DNA from: Pedobacter mucosus | Lineage (GTDB): Bacteria > Bacteroidota > Bacteroidia > Sphingobacteriales > Sphingobacteriaceae | Length of the DNA stretch: 64,000 nucleotides | Reading direction: 5' to 3' | Assembly: GCF_022200785.1 (NCBI RefSeq) | Contig: NZ_CP087585.1 | Coordinates: 2,728,001-2,792,000, forward strand | Part shown: positions 11,633-21,100 of the stretch, in pieces | How positions within the stretch are numbered: position 1 is the first letter of the stretch | How the letters are laid out: the number at the start of each line of letters is the position of its first letter | Notes under the pieces: model-generated | What the model was told of the DNA's origin: nothing | The model's input: only the letters and a program-made list of their open reading frames with translations | Database searches by the model: none | Made by a program: the position numbers and the translations under genes

Positions 11633-11666
11633 AGGACTGCAAAGATATGAATAATCTTGCAGTCCT
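11633..11666 (-). terminator. Hairpin (attenuator or weak terminator) between nusG and rplK
   Basis: AGGACTGCAAAGAT (11633-11646) pairs with AATCTTGCAGTCCT (11653-11666): ten continuous pairs, a one-base bulge and three more pairs. On the minus strand a moderately U-rich stretch follows. Its place inside the nusG-rplK spacer suggests partial termination or processing that sets the ratio of secE-nusG to rpl-rpo expression; that role is inference. Confidence 0.5.
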
Positions 11667-11691
11667 CCAATATATATTAAAAATAAAATTC

Positions 11692-12231
11692 TTACTCTTT
11701 TTCTACTTGCATGTAGTTAAGTTCTAGTGGCGTTTTACGTCCGAAAATCTTAACCATTACTTTTAGCTTTTTCTTTTCTTCGTTAACTTCTTCAATCACA
11801 CCAGAGAAACCATTGAAAGGTCCATCCATAACTTTAATGCCTTCGCCAACATAATAAGGAACATTCATTGTTTCACCTTGTTCGCTCATTTCATCAACCA
11901 CACCTAAAATACGATTAACTTCTGCCTGGCGCATTGGAATTGGATTGCCAGCCTTATCACCCAAGAACCCAATTACACTATTTATTCCTTTAATAATGTG
12001 TTCCAATTCACCATCTAACGTGGTTTCGATTAAAACATATCCAGGATAAAAGTTACGTTCTTTTGCAATCTTTTTACCGTCTTTCATTTGATAATATTTT
12101 TCCATTGGTATTAAAACCTGTGGTACCAAATGAGAATAACCTAAACGGCTGATCTCTGCATCAATATACTGTTTTACCTTCTTCTCTTTACCGCTAACAG
12201 CCCTTACAACATACCATTTTAGATCGCTCAT
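11692..12231 (-). CDS. nusG: Transcription termination/antitermination factor NusG
   Basis: A 179-residue protein: an N-terminal NGN domain starting KWYVVRAVSGKEKKV, which binds the RNA polymerase clamp, and a C-terminal KOW domain (VGEGIKVMDGPFNGFSG), which contacts ribosomal protein S10 or Rho. The length matches ordinary NusG rather than a specialised paralogue, which usually lies inside a polysaccharide locus. It starts 9 bp after secE and belongs to the same transcript. Confidence 0.98.
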   Translation of the reverse strand: MSDLKWYVVRAVSGKEKKVKQYIDAEISRLGYSHLVPQVLIPMEKYYQMKDGKKIAKERNFYPGYVLIETTLDGELEHIIKGINSVIGFLGDKAGNPIPMRQAEVNRILGVVDEMSEQGETMNVPYYVGEGIKVMDGPFNGFSGVIEEVNEEKKKLKVMVKIFGRKTPLELNYMQVEKE

Positions 12232-12240
12232 CAGAAAATA

Positions 12241-12438
12241 TTAATTAGAAAGTGATTTATAAAAAGTATCTAACACAAATGTAGAACCTTTATCCATTGC
12301 AAAGATGACCAACGCAATAATTAAAGAAGCCACTAATACCAGAATTGCAGAACTTTGAAGTTCTCCCCATGTAGGCCATGTAACCTTTTGGGTCATTTCC
12401 TCGTACGATTCTTTTACAAACTCAACTACTTTAGCCAT
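12241..12438 (-). CDS. secE: Preprotein translocase subunit SecE
   Basis: A 65-residue single-span form of SecE, which stabilises SecY in the inner-membrane translocon. The amphipathic stretch FVKESYEEMTQKVTWPTW is the family signature and precedes one membrane helix (about residues 30-50). The protein lacks the two extra N-terminal helices of E. coli SecE, as is normal outside the gammaproteobacteria. It sits between tRNA-Trp and nusG, a widely conserved place. Confidence 0.97.
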   Translation of the reverse strand: MAKVVEFVKESYEEMTQKVTWPTWGELQSSAILVLVASLIIALVIFAMDKGSTFVLDTFYKSLSN

Positions 12439-12528
12439 ATTTTAATGATTGAATGATTGAGTTAGCAAATGAGAATGTTAAGGAAATTCAACCATTAAAA
12501 CATTCACTAATTCAACCATTATGTTTGG

Positions 12529-12599
12529 CACGGGAACAAGGATTCGAACCCTGATCAAAGGTTTTGGAGACCTCTATTCTACCGTTGAACTATTCCCGT
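12529..12599 (-). tRNA. tRNA-Trp (anticodon CCA)
   Basis: Folds as a cloverleaf on the minus strand: acceptor ACGGGAA with TTCCCGT, anticodon stem GAGGT with ACCTT around loop CTCCAAA, and T arm CAGGG-TTCGAAT-CCTTG. The anticodon is CCA. The discriminator G is followed by a genomically encoded CCA at 12526-12528. It is placed between tuf and secE and is probably processed from the shared transcript. Confidence 0.97.
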
Positions 12600-12625
12600 G
12601 TATTAAATAGTAATTAGTATAAAGA

Positions 12626-12676
12626 ACTTAGTACTTAGATTTTGGTTCATTTCTTTACCTTATCCAAGTACTAAGT
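12626..12676. repeat. Inverted repeat in the tuf-tRNA-Trp spacer
   Basis: ACTTAGTACTTAGA (12626-12639) pairs with TCCAAGTACTAAGT (12663-12676), 13 of 14 positions, across 23 bases. A third related word, ACTAAGTACCTAG, occurs near 12702-12714. Such TTAGTACTTAG words look like members of a dispersed spacer-repeat family; that is inference. No T-tract follows on either strand. Confidence 0.6.
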
Positions 12677-12718
12677 AATTTTATATATACTAAATACTTT
12701 ATACTAAGTACCTAGATA

Positions 12719-13906
12719 CTATTTTACAATTTCAGTTACCTGACCAGCACCTACTGTTCTACCACCCTCACGGATTGCGAAACGTAGACCTTTTTCCATT
12801 GCGATTGCGTTAATCAATTTAACATTGATTGTAACGTTATCACCTGGCATTACCATTTCAGTTCCTTCAGCTAGTGTAATTTCACCAGTAACATCTGTAG
12901 TACGGAAATAGAATTGTGGGCGGTATTTGTTAAAGAATGGTGTGTGACGACCACCTTCTGCTTTTGATAATACATAGATTTCAGCTTTGAAATCAGTGTG
13001 AGGAGTTACAGAACCTGGTTTACAGATTACCATACCACGACGGATATCAGTTTTCTCAATACCACGTAATAATAAACCTACGTTATCACCAGCTTCACCA
13101 TAATCCAAAATCTTACGGAACATCTCAACACCAGTAACTGTAGATTTTAAGTTCTCAGCACCCATACCTAAGATTTCAACAGGATCTCCAGAGTTGATTA
13201 CACCACGCTCAATACGACCAGTTGCAACAGTACCACGACCAGTGATCGAGAATACATCTTCAACAGGCATTAAGAAAGGAAGTTCAGTTAAACGTGGAGG
13301 AATTGGAATGTAGCTATCAACAGCTGCCATTAATTCCATGATTTTTTCAACCCATTTTGGATCACCATTCAAACCACCCAAAGCAGAACCTTGAATAACT
13401 GGAATATCATCACCTGGGAAATCATAGAAAGATAATAGTTCACGAATTTCCATCTCTACTAATTCTAGTAATTCAGGATCATCAACCATATCCACTTTAT
13501 TCATAAACACAACTAATGTTGGTACACCTACCTGGCGAGCCAATAAAATGTGCTCACGAGTTTGTGGCATTGGACCATCAGTAGCAGCAACAACGATAAT
13601 AGCACCATCCATTTGGGCAGCACCAGTAACCATGTTTTTAACATAATCAGCGTGACCTGGACAATCTACGTGTGCGTAGTGACGGTTTGCAGTTGAATAC
13701 TCAACGTGCGCAGTATTAATAGTAATACCTCTTTCTTTTTCCTCAGGAGCTGAGTCAATAGATTCGAATGAACGTGCCTCAGATAAACCTGCATCAGCCA
13801 AAACTTTTGTAATAGCTGCTGTTAAAGTTGTTTTACCGTGATCGACGTGACCGATTGTACCGATGTTTAAGTGCGGTTTACTACGGTCAAATTTTTCTTT
13901 TGCCAT
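12719..13906 (-). CDS. tuf: Elongation factor Tu
   Basis: A 395-residue GTPase that delivers aminoacyl-tRNA to the ribosome. The GTP-binding motifs are GHVDHGKT (residues 19-26), DCPGHADY and NKVD. The three-domain length is standard. The gene is preceded by four tRNA genes and followed by tRNA-Trp and secE, which corresponds to the tufB copy of E. coli. No second tuf is in this window. The start has no SD sequence. Confidence 0.99.
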   Translation of the reverse strand: MAKEKFDRSKPHLNIGTIGHVDHGKTTLTAAITKVLADAGLSEARSFESIDSAPEEKERGITINTAHVEYSTANRHYAHVDCPGHADYVKNMVTGAAQMDGAIIVVAATDGPMPQTREHILLARQVGVPTLVVFMNKVDMVDDPELLELVEMEIRELLSFYDFPGDDIPVIQGSALGGLNGDPKWVEKIMELMAAVDSYIPIPPRLTELPFLMPVEDVFSITGRGTVATGRIERGVINSGDPVEILGMGAENLKSTVTGVEMFRKILDYGEAGDNVGLLLRGIEKTDIRRGMVICKPGSVTPHTDFKAEIYVLSKAEGGRHTPFFNKYRPQFYFRTTDVTGEITLAEGTEMVMPGDNVTINVKLINAIAMEKGLRFAIREGGRTVGAGQVTEIVK

Positions 13907-14031
13907 TTTATTTATAACTAATTAGTAGGTTAACTTTTTATTAATTTTATTTATTGTTTTGATGCAATGCAACACAAAAAACCTTGTCTACACTGCATAC
14001 TAAACAGATTTAACAAAGCTTTATTATCCTG

Positions 14032-14103
<72 letters not shown>

Positions 14104-14182
14104 TTTTAAAAGCTCATCAGTTCAATTATTTATTGTTCATCGATTAAGTACCAATGAACCAATTTACTAATGAACATCCAAG

Positions 14183-14255
14183 AGCGAAAGACGAGGTTCG
14201 AACTCGCGACCTATAGCTTGGAAGGCTATCGCTCTACCAACTGAGCTACTTTCGC
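14183..14255 (-). tRNA. tRNA-Gly (anticodon TCC)
   Basis: A 73-base cloverleaf: acceptor GCGAAAG with CTTTCGC, anticodon stem ATAGC with GCTAT around loop CTTCCAA. The anticodon is TCC, reading GGA and GGG. CCA is not encoded. The position corresponds to glyT in the E. coli thrU-tyrU-glyT-thrT array. Confidence 0.97.
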
Positions 14256-14287
14256 TTTTCAATTTTCAATTTTCAATTTTCAATTTA
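14256..14287. repeat. Seven-base tandem repeat between tRNA-Gly and tRNA-Tyr
   Basis: About four head-to-tail copies of TTTTCAA lie directly after the tRNA-Gly gene. They are followed at 14316-14333 by a perfect small dyad (CAATCTA, four bases, TAGATTG). This is short-repeat spacer sequence of the kind prone to slippage; no function is apparent. Confidence 0.7.
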
Positions 14288-14333
14288 CGATTGAAACTTA
14301 TCAATCCAAAATCATCAATCTAAAATTAGATTG

Positions 14334-14416
14334 TGGGGGGAGAAGGATTCGAACCTTCGAAATCTTGCGATAACAGAGTTACAGTCTGTCCCATTTGGCC
14401 GCTCTGGAATCCCCCC
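14334..14416 (-). tRNA. tRNA-Tyr (anticodon GTA)
   Basis: An 83-base class II tRNA with a long variable arm. The acceptor is GGGGGGA with TCCCCCC, the discriminator is A, the anticodon is GTA in the context ACTGTAACT, and the T arm contains GGTTCGAATCC. CCA is not encoded. The position corresponds to tyrU. Confidence 0.97.
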
Positions 14417-14499
14417 TTCTTTTCAATTACCACCTAGAAATTTTTGAGTTATGATTTTTAAATCACCCACTCTAAAATTTAAAACCATTAATAAAAAAG

Positions 14500-14572
<73 letters not shown>

Positions 14573-14738
14573 TTTTAAATTTGTGCAATGATACAAAAAA
14601 ACTTCATTTTTTATATCGTTAGCGAGTTTTTTAAACTTTTAATATTTCACAGAACTAACCCACTCTTCTTTGTAATAACACCCTTTCCGAATGGGAATGC
14701 AAATCTACACATTTATATTTCACTTCAAAATATATTTG

Positions 14739-14772
14739 AAAAAAAATTAGCGAACTTTTAGGTTCGCTAATT
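14739..14772 (-). terminator. Terminator after hpf
   Basis: Perfect 11-bp stem AATTAGCGAAC (14745-14755) with GTTCGCTAATT (14762-14772) and a six-base loop. On the minus strand a run of T residues (plus-strand A tract beginning at 14739) follows. It ends the xerC-hpf transcript. Confidence 0.85.
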
Positions 14773-14801
14773 GTATATTTAATAAATGAGACAATAGTTA
14801 C

Positions 14802-15149
14802 TTAGTAATCAGTAGTTTCGCTTTCGCTTAAAATAACTTTATGCTCACTTAATTTTGCTCTAGTTTTATCTTTATGCTTGGTAATTTGCTTTCTTAATGA
14901 TTCAATTGCTAAATCTGTAGCTTCTTCGAACGATTTGCATTGCTCTTTAGCGAACAGCGTACCACCAGGAACAATAAGTTTTATTTCACTAATCTTATTG
15001 GCTTCATTATCTACATTCTCCAATTTCAGGTAAACTTCACCACTGATAATTTGATCAAAAAATTGATCTAACTTGTTTGCCTTCTTTTGGATAAACTCTA
15101 ACAACTTACTATCTGCACTGAAGTGGATTGATTGAACTCCTATTTTCAT
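14802..15149 (-). CDS. hpf: Ribosome hibernation-promoting factor (short HPF/RaiA family)
   Basis: A 115-residue protein of the HPF/YfiA fold, which binds the decoding centre of idle ribosomes in slow growth. Family features are the MKIGVQSIHFSADSKLLEFI start, a VYLKLEN strand and a basic EEATDLAIESLRKQITKHKDK helix. It is the short type, without the dimerising C-terminal domain of long HPF. It follows xerC by 15 bp and is probably cotranscribed. Unlike its neighbours it has a strong SD (AAAGGAGG, core at 15154-15158) only four bases from the ATG. Confidence 0.93.
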   Translation of the reverse strand: MKIGVQSIHFSADSKLLEFIQKKANKLDQFFDQIISGEVYLKLENVDNEANKISEIKLIVPGGTLFAKEQCKSFEEATDLAIESLRKQITKHKDKTRAKLSEHKVILSESETTDY

Positions 15150-15164
15150 TTTTCCTCCTTTTTT

Positions 15165-16049
15165 TTACGCCTTTGGATGGGCTTGTTTATAAATTGTTTT
15201 TAATCTTTCAATTGAATTGTGTGTATAAACCTGGGTTGCAGCCAAACTAGCGTGACCCAGAAGCTCTTTAATGGCATTTAAATCTGCACCAGCATTAAGC
15301 AAAGTGGTAGCGTAACTATGTCGTAATACATGCGGACTTTTCTTTTCATTGGTTGATATATGTGCCAATTTTGAAGTAACAATCCTATATATTAATTTTG
15401 GATAAGCAGCTGCACCCGTATTAGTAACGATTAGAAATAGTTGTTTGTTATCGAATTTCTGCAACTTTTTTAATTCAATATAATTATCTAACTGACTAAC
15501 AAGTTGTTTATTTATTGGAATGATTCGTTCCTTATTTCTTTTTCCTAAAACCTTAATTGTGCCTGAATAAGAATCAATATTTGTTTCTTTAAGCTGGAGT
15601 AACTCTGTTAAACGTATTCCTGAACCAAATAAAAGTTCTATAACTAAATTATCCCTAACCGAAGGAAAAGTATGATCAAAGTACACCTCAGAATCAAGCA
15701 AATGATCCATTTTATCTGCATCAATGAATACCGGAAGTCGTTTAGGAATTTTTGGTGCTTTAATTAAGGTTGTCGGATTTTGATCTAAAATACCTTCTCG
15801 CATTAAAAATTTATAAAAACTTCTTAATGCTGATATTTTTCTATTAATCGTGTTTTCTGAAGTTTTGTTATCCATTAAATAAACCATATAACTACGTATA
15901 TGGGTATGTTTGATCGATATAAAATCTAATTCAAAAGTGGTATTAAAATAAACTATGCTTTGATTTAAATCTGTTTTATAAGAGGTTATGGTATGCTGAG
16001 AATAGCGTTTCTCGTGAGATAAATATGTGATAAAACTGTTTAATAACAT
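15165..16049 (-). CDS. xerC: Tyrosine recombinase XerC/XerD type
   Basis: A 294-residue tyrosine recombinase. The N-terminal SAM-like DNA-binding domain (about 1-85) is followed by the catalytic domain with the Arg of GSGIRLTELL, the Lys of LGKRNKERI, the HVLRHSYATTLL box and a LGHASLAATQVYTH segment with the nucleophilic Tyr. Its length and steady place between rpsU and hpf in this phylum mark it as the chromosome-dimer-resolution enzyme rather than an element-borne integrase. No att-like repeats flank it. Confidence 0.9.
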   Translation of the reverse strand: MLLNSFITYLSHEKRYSQHTITSYKTDLNQSIVYFNTTFELDFISIKHTHIRSYMVYLMDNKTSENTINRKISALRSFYKFLMREGILDQNPTTLIKAPKIPKRLPVFIDADKMDHLLDSEVYFDHTFPSVRDNLVIELLFGSGIRLTELLQLKETNIDSYSGTIKVLGKRNKERIIPINKQLVSQLDNYIELKKLQKFDNKQLFLIVTNTGAAAYPKLIYRIVTSKLAHISTNEKKSPHVLRHSYATTLLNAGADLNAIKELLGHASLAATQVYTHNSIERLKTIYKQAHPKA

Positions 16050-16150
16050 CTAAAAATATTTACACTAGGTGTTAATATGAAGTTACAAATAGTTTTGATA
16101 TAAAGAAATCATTAATTTAATGTTTAAAAATTTTAAAGGCGCTTTAAACC

Positions 16151-16182
16151 AAAAAAGCCTTCAGGAATATCCTGAAGGCCTT
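16151..16182 (-). terminator. Terminator after rpsU
   Basis: AAGCCTTCAGG (about 16155-16165) pairs with CCTGAAGGCCTT (16171-16182), followed on the minus strand by six T residues. It separates rpsU from xerC, so xerC needs its own promoter or read-through. Confidence 0.85.
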
Positions 16183-16200
16183 AAAGCTATATTGTAACAA

Positions 16201-16395
16201 CTATACAGTTGTATCTAAATTCATATTCTGAATGTAAACAGCATGCTTAATTTCAGTACGGCGAGCTACGGATTTTTTCTCGTATGCTTGACGACTACGT
16301 AATTCTCTCAATACACCAGTTTTTTCAAACTTTTTCTTGAAACGTTTTAGGGCTTTATCTAATGATTCGCCGTCTTTAATGTTAATAATGATCAT
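16201..16395 (-). CDS. rpsU: 30S ribosomal protein bS21
   Basis: A 64-residue basic protein of the small-subunit platform. It begins MIIINIKDGESLDKALKRF and is rich in Lys and Arg throughout. In Bacteroidota, work on Flavobacterium ribosomes showed that bS21, with bS18 and bS6, masks the 3' end of 16S rRNA so the anti-SD is unavailable. The gene has an AGGAGGT sequence 11 bases before the ATG (see separate entry), its own promoter and a strong terminator, so it is transcribed alone. Confidence 0.97.
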   Translation of the reverse strand: MIIINIKDGESLDKALKRFKKKFEKTGVLRELRSRQAYEKKSVARRTEIKHAVYIQNMNLDTTV

Positions 16396-16406
16396 AACGC
16401 TGAAAT

Positions 16407-16413
16407 ACCTCCT
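16407..16413 (-). promoter_or_regulatory. Strong Shine-Dalgarno sequence of rpsU
   Basis: On the minus strand AGGAGGT lies 11 bases before the rpsU ATG, complementary over seven bases to the ACCUCCU core of 16S rRNA. Nearly all other starts in the window have only A/T-rich leaders. In Bacteroidota the anti-SD is masked by bS21, so an SD on rpsU fits a feedback loop in which ribosomes lacking bS21 translate rpsU preferentially. Confidence 0.85.
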
Positions 16414-16450
16414 CTCGTGGTTTTTTAAATTTCCCGTGTTATCGGGGATG

Positions 16451-16481
16451 CAAATGTAAGCAAAAGAATGAATAAGAGAAA
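16451..16481 (-). promoter_or_regulatory. Bacteroidota-type promoter of rpsU
   Basis: Minus-strand TACATTTG (plus 16451-16458) matches the TAnnTTTG -7 box. A TTTC (plus 16478-16481) lies 19 bases upstream, near the TTTG -33 box. The implied transcript start is about 50 bases before the ATG. Confidence 0.65.
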
Positions 16482-16575
16482 GGTTTGATTACTAATTTTA
16501 AAATTTTAATTTATCACTTGACATTTGATAAGTAATTATAAGATAATCCTTAAATATTATAATTTCTGAAAGCAA

Positions 16576-16612
16576 ATAAAGGGCAACTTTCTTTGCAGAA
16601 ATTGCCCTTTAT
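16576..16612 (-). terminator. Terminator after the SusD-like gene
   Basis: ATAAAGGGCAA (16576-16586) pairs perfectly with TTGCCCTTTAT (16602-16612), with a 15-base loop and T-rich sequence after it on the minus strand. It lies 16 bp past the stop codon and ends the susC-susD operon. Confidence 0.75.
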
Positions 16613-16627
16613 ATTAGAACGTTAATA

Positions 16628-18091
16628 TTAATTATTATCAGTCATTAATTTATTATATAATAACTCTGTACCTGATATTGGCCAGATATATTGAGAGGAA
16701 GATGCTGGAACAGCAGGAATATTGCTTTTTCCCGGAATAGTTAATCCCAAACGCATTAAATCCGGACTTCTCAAACCTTCTCCTAAAAACTCCATATTAC
16801 GCTCTTTAAGAAAGGCATCAAACAAAGCTTGTGTAGATGCAAAACTTGCAGCTGTAAAAACGGTTGTCGCATCAGACCGCGAACGAACAGCATTTAACAA
16901 AGCAATTGCTCTTGGATCAAGAGAATTTGAATTTCTTGCTAAAGCCTCACCTAAACTAAGCAAAACTTCCGAATAACGTATTACAGGTGCATAATCAGAA
17001 TAACCAGCCGCAGCAAGTGTTGGGAATTTAGATAAATATGGTAGAGGGCTTGCAACCGTAATTGGAGAAATAAAACTTCTTCTTCTGTCGGTTGCTTTGA
17101 AAGATCCATCGCCAATAATTCCGTCTGTATTTAAAGAGTACAACTTTACACCAAAATAATAAGATCCCAATGCGCTTTGTCCGCCTCCAACTTCTGTACC
17201 GCTTACAAATGGCATAGAAAGTATTGACTCACTTGTGGTATATGGCGTTCTAAAAACATTGGCAATATCACTTTGCAATGCTAATGCTACGCCAGAAGTT
17301 GCTGTAAAAGGTGCCGCAGTGCTTACAATTTTATTGGCTTCAGTAATTACATCACTATACTTTTGCATTGTTAGATACACCCTTGTTTTAAATGCGATTG
17401 CAGTATTTCGATGTGCCCTAGTTACATTGGTTACTGCAGTGGTTCCATAAGTGATTGGTAAATCAGTTTCAGATTCGTTTAAATCTTTCAAAATCTGTGT
17501 ATAGATTATACTCACTGAACTTCTTGCTAAATCATAATTACCAGCTACAGAATTTCCTGTTAAACGTAATGGCAAACCAGGTTTTGAGCCTAAACCATCA
17601 TAATATGGCCTGGCATAAAGTTGCAACAAGCTATAATAGCATATTGCACGAACCAGTTTTGCCTCGGCAACATAGTTTTTTGATAATGCATCTCCAACAA
17701 CAGAAGTCCCTTTTGCGGCCATTCCTTCTATAAATAAATTACATCTATTGATGGTATTATATGCTGAATTCCAAAAACCAGTAACTTCTTGAGCACCGTT
17801 TCCAAGTGTGTAATTATAAGTCTGATACGCAGTAACTGAATTGCTACTTTGTGCGATAAAATTATCAGCCCTAAGTTCATTGTAAATCAGATAACGACTT
17901 CCATAAAAATCTCCCGCCCTTAAACCAGCGTACAAACCTAATACTTGCCCTTGAATTCTTCCCGCGGTTGAAAATTGAGCATTATCTAAAGTTGCTACAG
18001 CCGTTTGCGATTCTGGCGTAAGCAATTCTTTCTTACATCCTGCCAATAAAGCAACTGATAAGCAGGTGATATATATTAATTTCTTTTTCAT
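16628..18091 (-). CDS. SusD/RagB-family nutrient-binding outer-membrane lipoprotein
   Basis: A 487-residue surface lipoprotein that acts as the hinged lid over a SusC barrel. The signal peptide ends in a lipobox (LLAGC, then KKELL). A SusD-type helical domain with an AEAKLVRAICYYSLLQLYARPYY-like TPR region (about 145-175) follows. The C-terminal part has the typical ERNMEFLGEGLRSPDLMRLG box and ends in an YIWPIS segment. It lies 17 bp after the SusC gene in the same operon. The ligand, glycan or peptide, cannot be told from sequence alone. Confidence 0.92.
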   Translation of the reverse strand: MKKKLIYITCLSVALLAGCKKELLTPESQTAVATLDNAQFSTAGRIQGQVLGLYAGLRAGDFYGSRYLIYNELRADNFIAQSSNSVTAYQTYNYTLGNGAQEVTGFWNSAYNTINRCNLFIEGMAAKGTSVVGDALSKNYVAEAKLVRAICYYSLLQLYARPYYDGLGSKPGLPLRLTGNSVAGNYDLARSSVSIIYTQILKDLNESETDLPITYGTTAVTNVTRAHRNTAIAFKTRVYLTMQKYSDVITEANKIVSTAAPFTATSGVALALQSDIANVFRTPYTTSESILSMPFVSGTEVGGGQSALGSYYFGVKLYSLNTDGIIGDGSFKATDRRRSFISPITVASPLPYLSKFPTLAAAGYSDYAPVIRYSEVLLSLGEALARNSNSLDPRAIALLNAVRSRSDATTVFTAASFASTQALFDAFLKERNMEFLGEGLRSPDLMRLGLTIPGKSNIPAVPASSSQYIWPISGTELLYNKLMTDNN

Positions 18092-18108
18092 TTGTTTTAA
18101 ATTATTTG

Positions 18109-21100
18109 TTAGAACTTAACTGATAAACCTGCTGTAAAAGCTCTTCCATTTCCTACGGAGTTTCTTTCTATACCTTGAGCAGAGTTACCTTCGGTAGAAT
18201 TTCCGTTTGAAGATACTTCTGGATCTGAACCTGGATATTTTGTTAAAATAAAAAGGTTATTTCCACTTACATATATTCTAGCATTAGATAATTTTACTTT
18301 AGACAATAGCATTTTTGGAATAGAATATCCAAAACTTGCACTTCTTAACTTAAGAAAATCTCCTTTAAAAACATTGATATCAATTGGAAACGACGAACCA
18401 TTTGATACGTTATCACCGTTGATAATTTTTGGAATATCGGTTACCTGGCCAGGTGCTGTCCATCTTCTTAACATATCTTCAGAGTTATTCCAAAAACGCT
18501 GATCTCTTAAACCAGAGTTTGTGCCATAATATATGTAGAATCCAAGTTGAAAGGTAAAAGTTAATCCTAGATCAAATTGTTTGTATCGAAATGTGTTATC
18601 AAAACCACCAGAAAATTTAGGTTGTGTATTGCGATAAGCAATCCCATCATTATTTAAAGAGATACCGTTTTTAGCTTCCGTACCATCCTCATAAGTGTAT
18701 CTGAATTGGCCAGCTGGCGCAACTTGTTGATATAAAACTTTCTTTCCTGTTGATTTTTCGATAAAAATTCTTCGTCCAGATGCTGGATCAACGCCGGCAG
18801 TTTGAACAGCATAAATCATACCTAGTGGTCCACCAACTTGTGATATACTTGCAGATTCTAGAGTAGATGTTGCTTGCAAGAATTGAGTTAAACCCTCTGA
18901 AAGTGATATAATTTCATTCTTGTTATATGAGATATTAAAAGATGGAGTCCAGCTAAAATCTGGCGATCGTATTGCATCACCACTAATGCTGAATTCATAT
19001 CCTTTATTGTACATGGATGCAATATTAAGTTGAGGACTGGTAGGTAAACCTGCAGATGGAACTTGAGGCACATTATAAATTAAACCATCAAGTGTATTTT
19101 TATAATAGGCTGCTTCAATGGTTACCCGATCATTTAAAATACCAAAATTGAAACCTACATCGAGTTTCTTACTTGATTCCCAACCAATTTGATCATTTCC
19201 TGTCTGACTAGGAACCAAAGTAGGCGACCCATTATACAAACCTGTGGAATAAAACGAATAAGAAGCGAGGTTACCTAGGCCGCTGGTGTTACCAACAGTT
19301 CCGTATGAACCACGAAGTTTAAAACTTGAGAAGGTTTTATCCAAGCCTGCAGCTGACCAAAATTTTTCGTTTGCAATTTCCCAGCCAGCACCTAATCCAT
19401 AAAAAACACCTTTTTTATTATCTACTCCAAATGCAGAATATTCATCCTGACGTACAGTTGCAGTCAAATAATATTTTTTATCAAAATCGTAGGTTAAACT
19501 TGAGAAAAATGAAACCAAATAATTTTCGCCCATATTGGCTACATTTACAGATGGTGTAGCGTAACCTGCTGCAAAAACGTTAAAAGCAGGATCAGATAAG
19601 GTTGTACGCGAAGCTCCAAAACCTAAAGAGGTGCTTCTTTGCTGCTCATTACCTAATAGCAAAGAAAGATTATGTTTTTCGGCAAAAGTTCTATTTGCTT
19701 GAATGGTATTAGTCAAAACCCAACGTTTATTTTTATTCAGACTTTCGGCTGCAGAGCCACCAGCAGCAGCAGAACCTCCATTAATTGGATTAGAAAATGA
19801 ATCATTATCAGAAAAAATATAATCAATTCCGTAAGTAGATTTTGCATTTAACCATGAAGTAATATTCGCTTGAAGATAAATATTACCTTGAATGTGGTTT
19901 ATTTCATTATTTGATCGATCTAGATTAAGTACTGCTGCAGGATTATAAAATCCAACATCTGAGCCTACATTTGCACCTCTTCCTATTGTAGATGGATTAA
20001 ATACATTGTAACTACCATCATTATTATAAGGAGAAACGTTTGGTGCTGTTACTATTGCTAACCTACCAAGGCCGCCGGTACCAAAAGCCTCTCCTGCTAA
20101 TGAACCTGATGAAGTAGCAGATAAGTTCTCTTCATTCGAATAAGAAAGTTTACCACCAACGGTAAAAATTTTACCTTCTCTATGATCAACCTTAAATAAC
20201 CCAGATTTTCTATTATAATTATTATTAACAATTATACCTTGTTGAGTAGTATAGCTTCCAGACATGTAATAGTTAGTGGATTCGGTACCTCCCGAAATAC
20301 TTAGGGTATTACTATTTGAATAACCTGTTCTATATATATAATCGTACCAATTGGTATTAATTACATTTCCTGAAGCATCGTTTGATAATGCGAAATACCT
20401 TCTTCTAGTTAAATCAGCATTTGTAGCATCATAGGTATTAGCATTTCTTAAACCTTCATTTTTTAGGTCAGTATATTGATATGCATCAAGTAATACAGGA
20501 AGGTTTCTGGCTTTGGTAGATCCAAACCAAGTATCAAAAGTAACCACAGCTTTCCCAGATTTTCCCTTTTTTGTAGTGATTAAAATAACACCATTAGCAC
20601 CTCTACTCCCATATATCGCAGATGCTGCAGCATCTTTTAAAACTTCTAAACGCTCGATATCATTTGGATTTATGCTAGATAGTGCATTGCCAGGAGCGCT
20701 TGATCCACTTAAATCACCAGTATAAGTTGCAACACCATCTACTACAATTAAGGGATATGAACTTAGCGATATGGAATTTGTTCCTCTAATACGTATTACA
20801 GGAGGGTTATTCAGTACGCCATTTGGTATCGTAATTTGAACGCCGGCAGCTTTACCGCCCAAAGCCTGGTCAAAACTTTGAACAGGCTTATTTTCTAAAT
20901 CTTTACCAGAAATAGTTGCAATTGAACCAATATTGTCCTTCTTTTTTAATGTGGAGTATCCAGTAACGATAACATCTGTTAGATCATTGTTCTCTTCTTT
21001 TAAAGTTACACTAAGGCTTCCACCATTAATAGAAGCAGTTTTACTAGCAAAACCGATATACCGAAAAGTTAACGAGGTGGTTGCACTTGGAACAGAAATG

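Noticed and set aside
15165..16049. Tyrosine recombinase next to tRNA genes as sign of an integrated element
   Set aside because: No direct repeats or element genes flank it, and the rpsU-xerC-hpf order is normal core arrangement.
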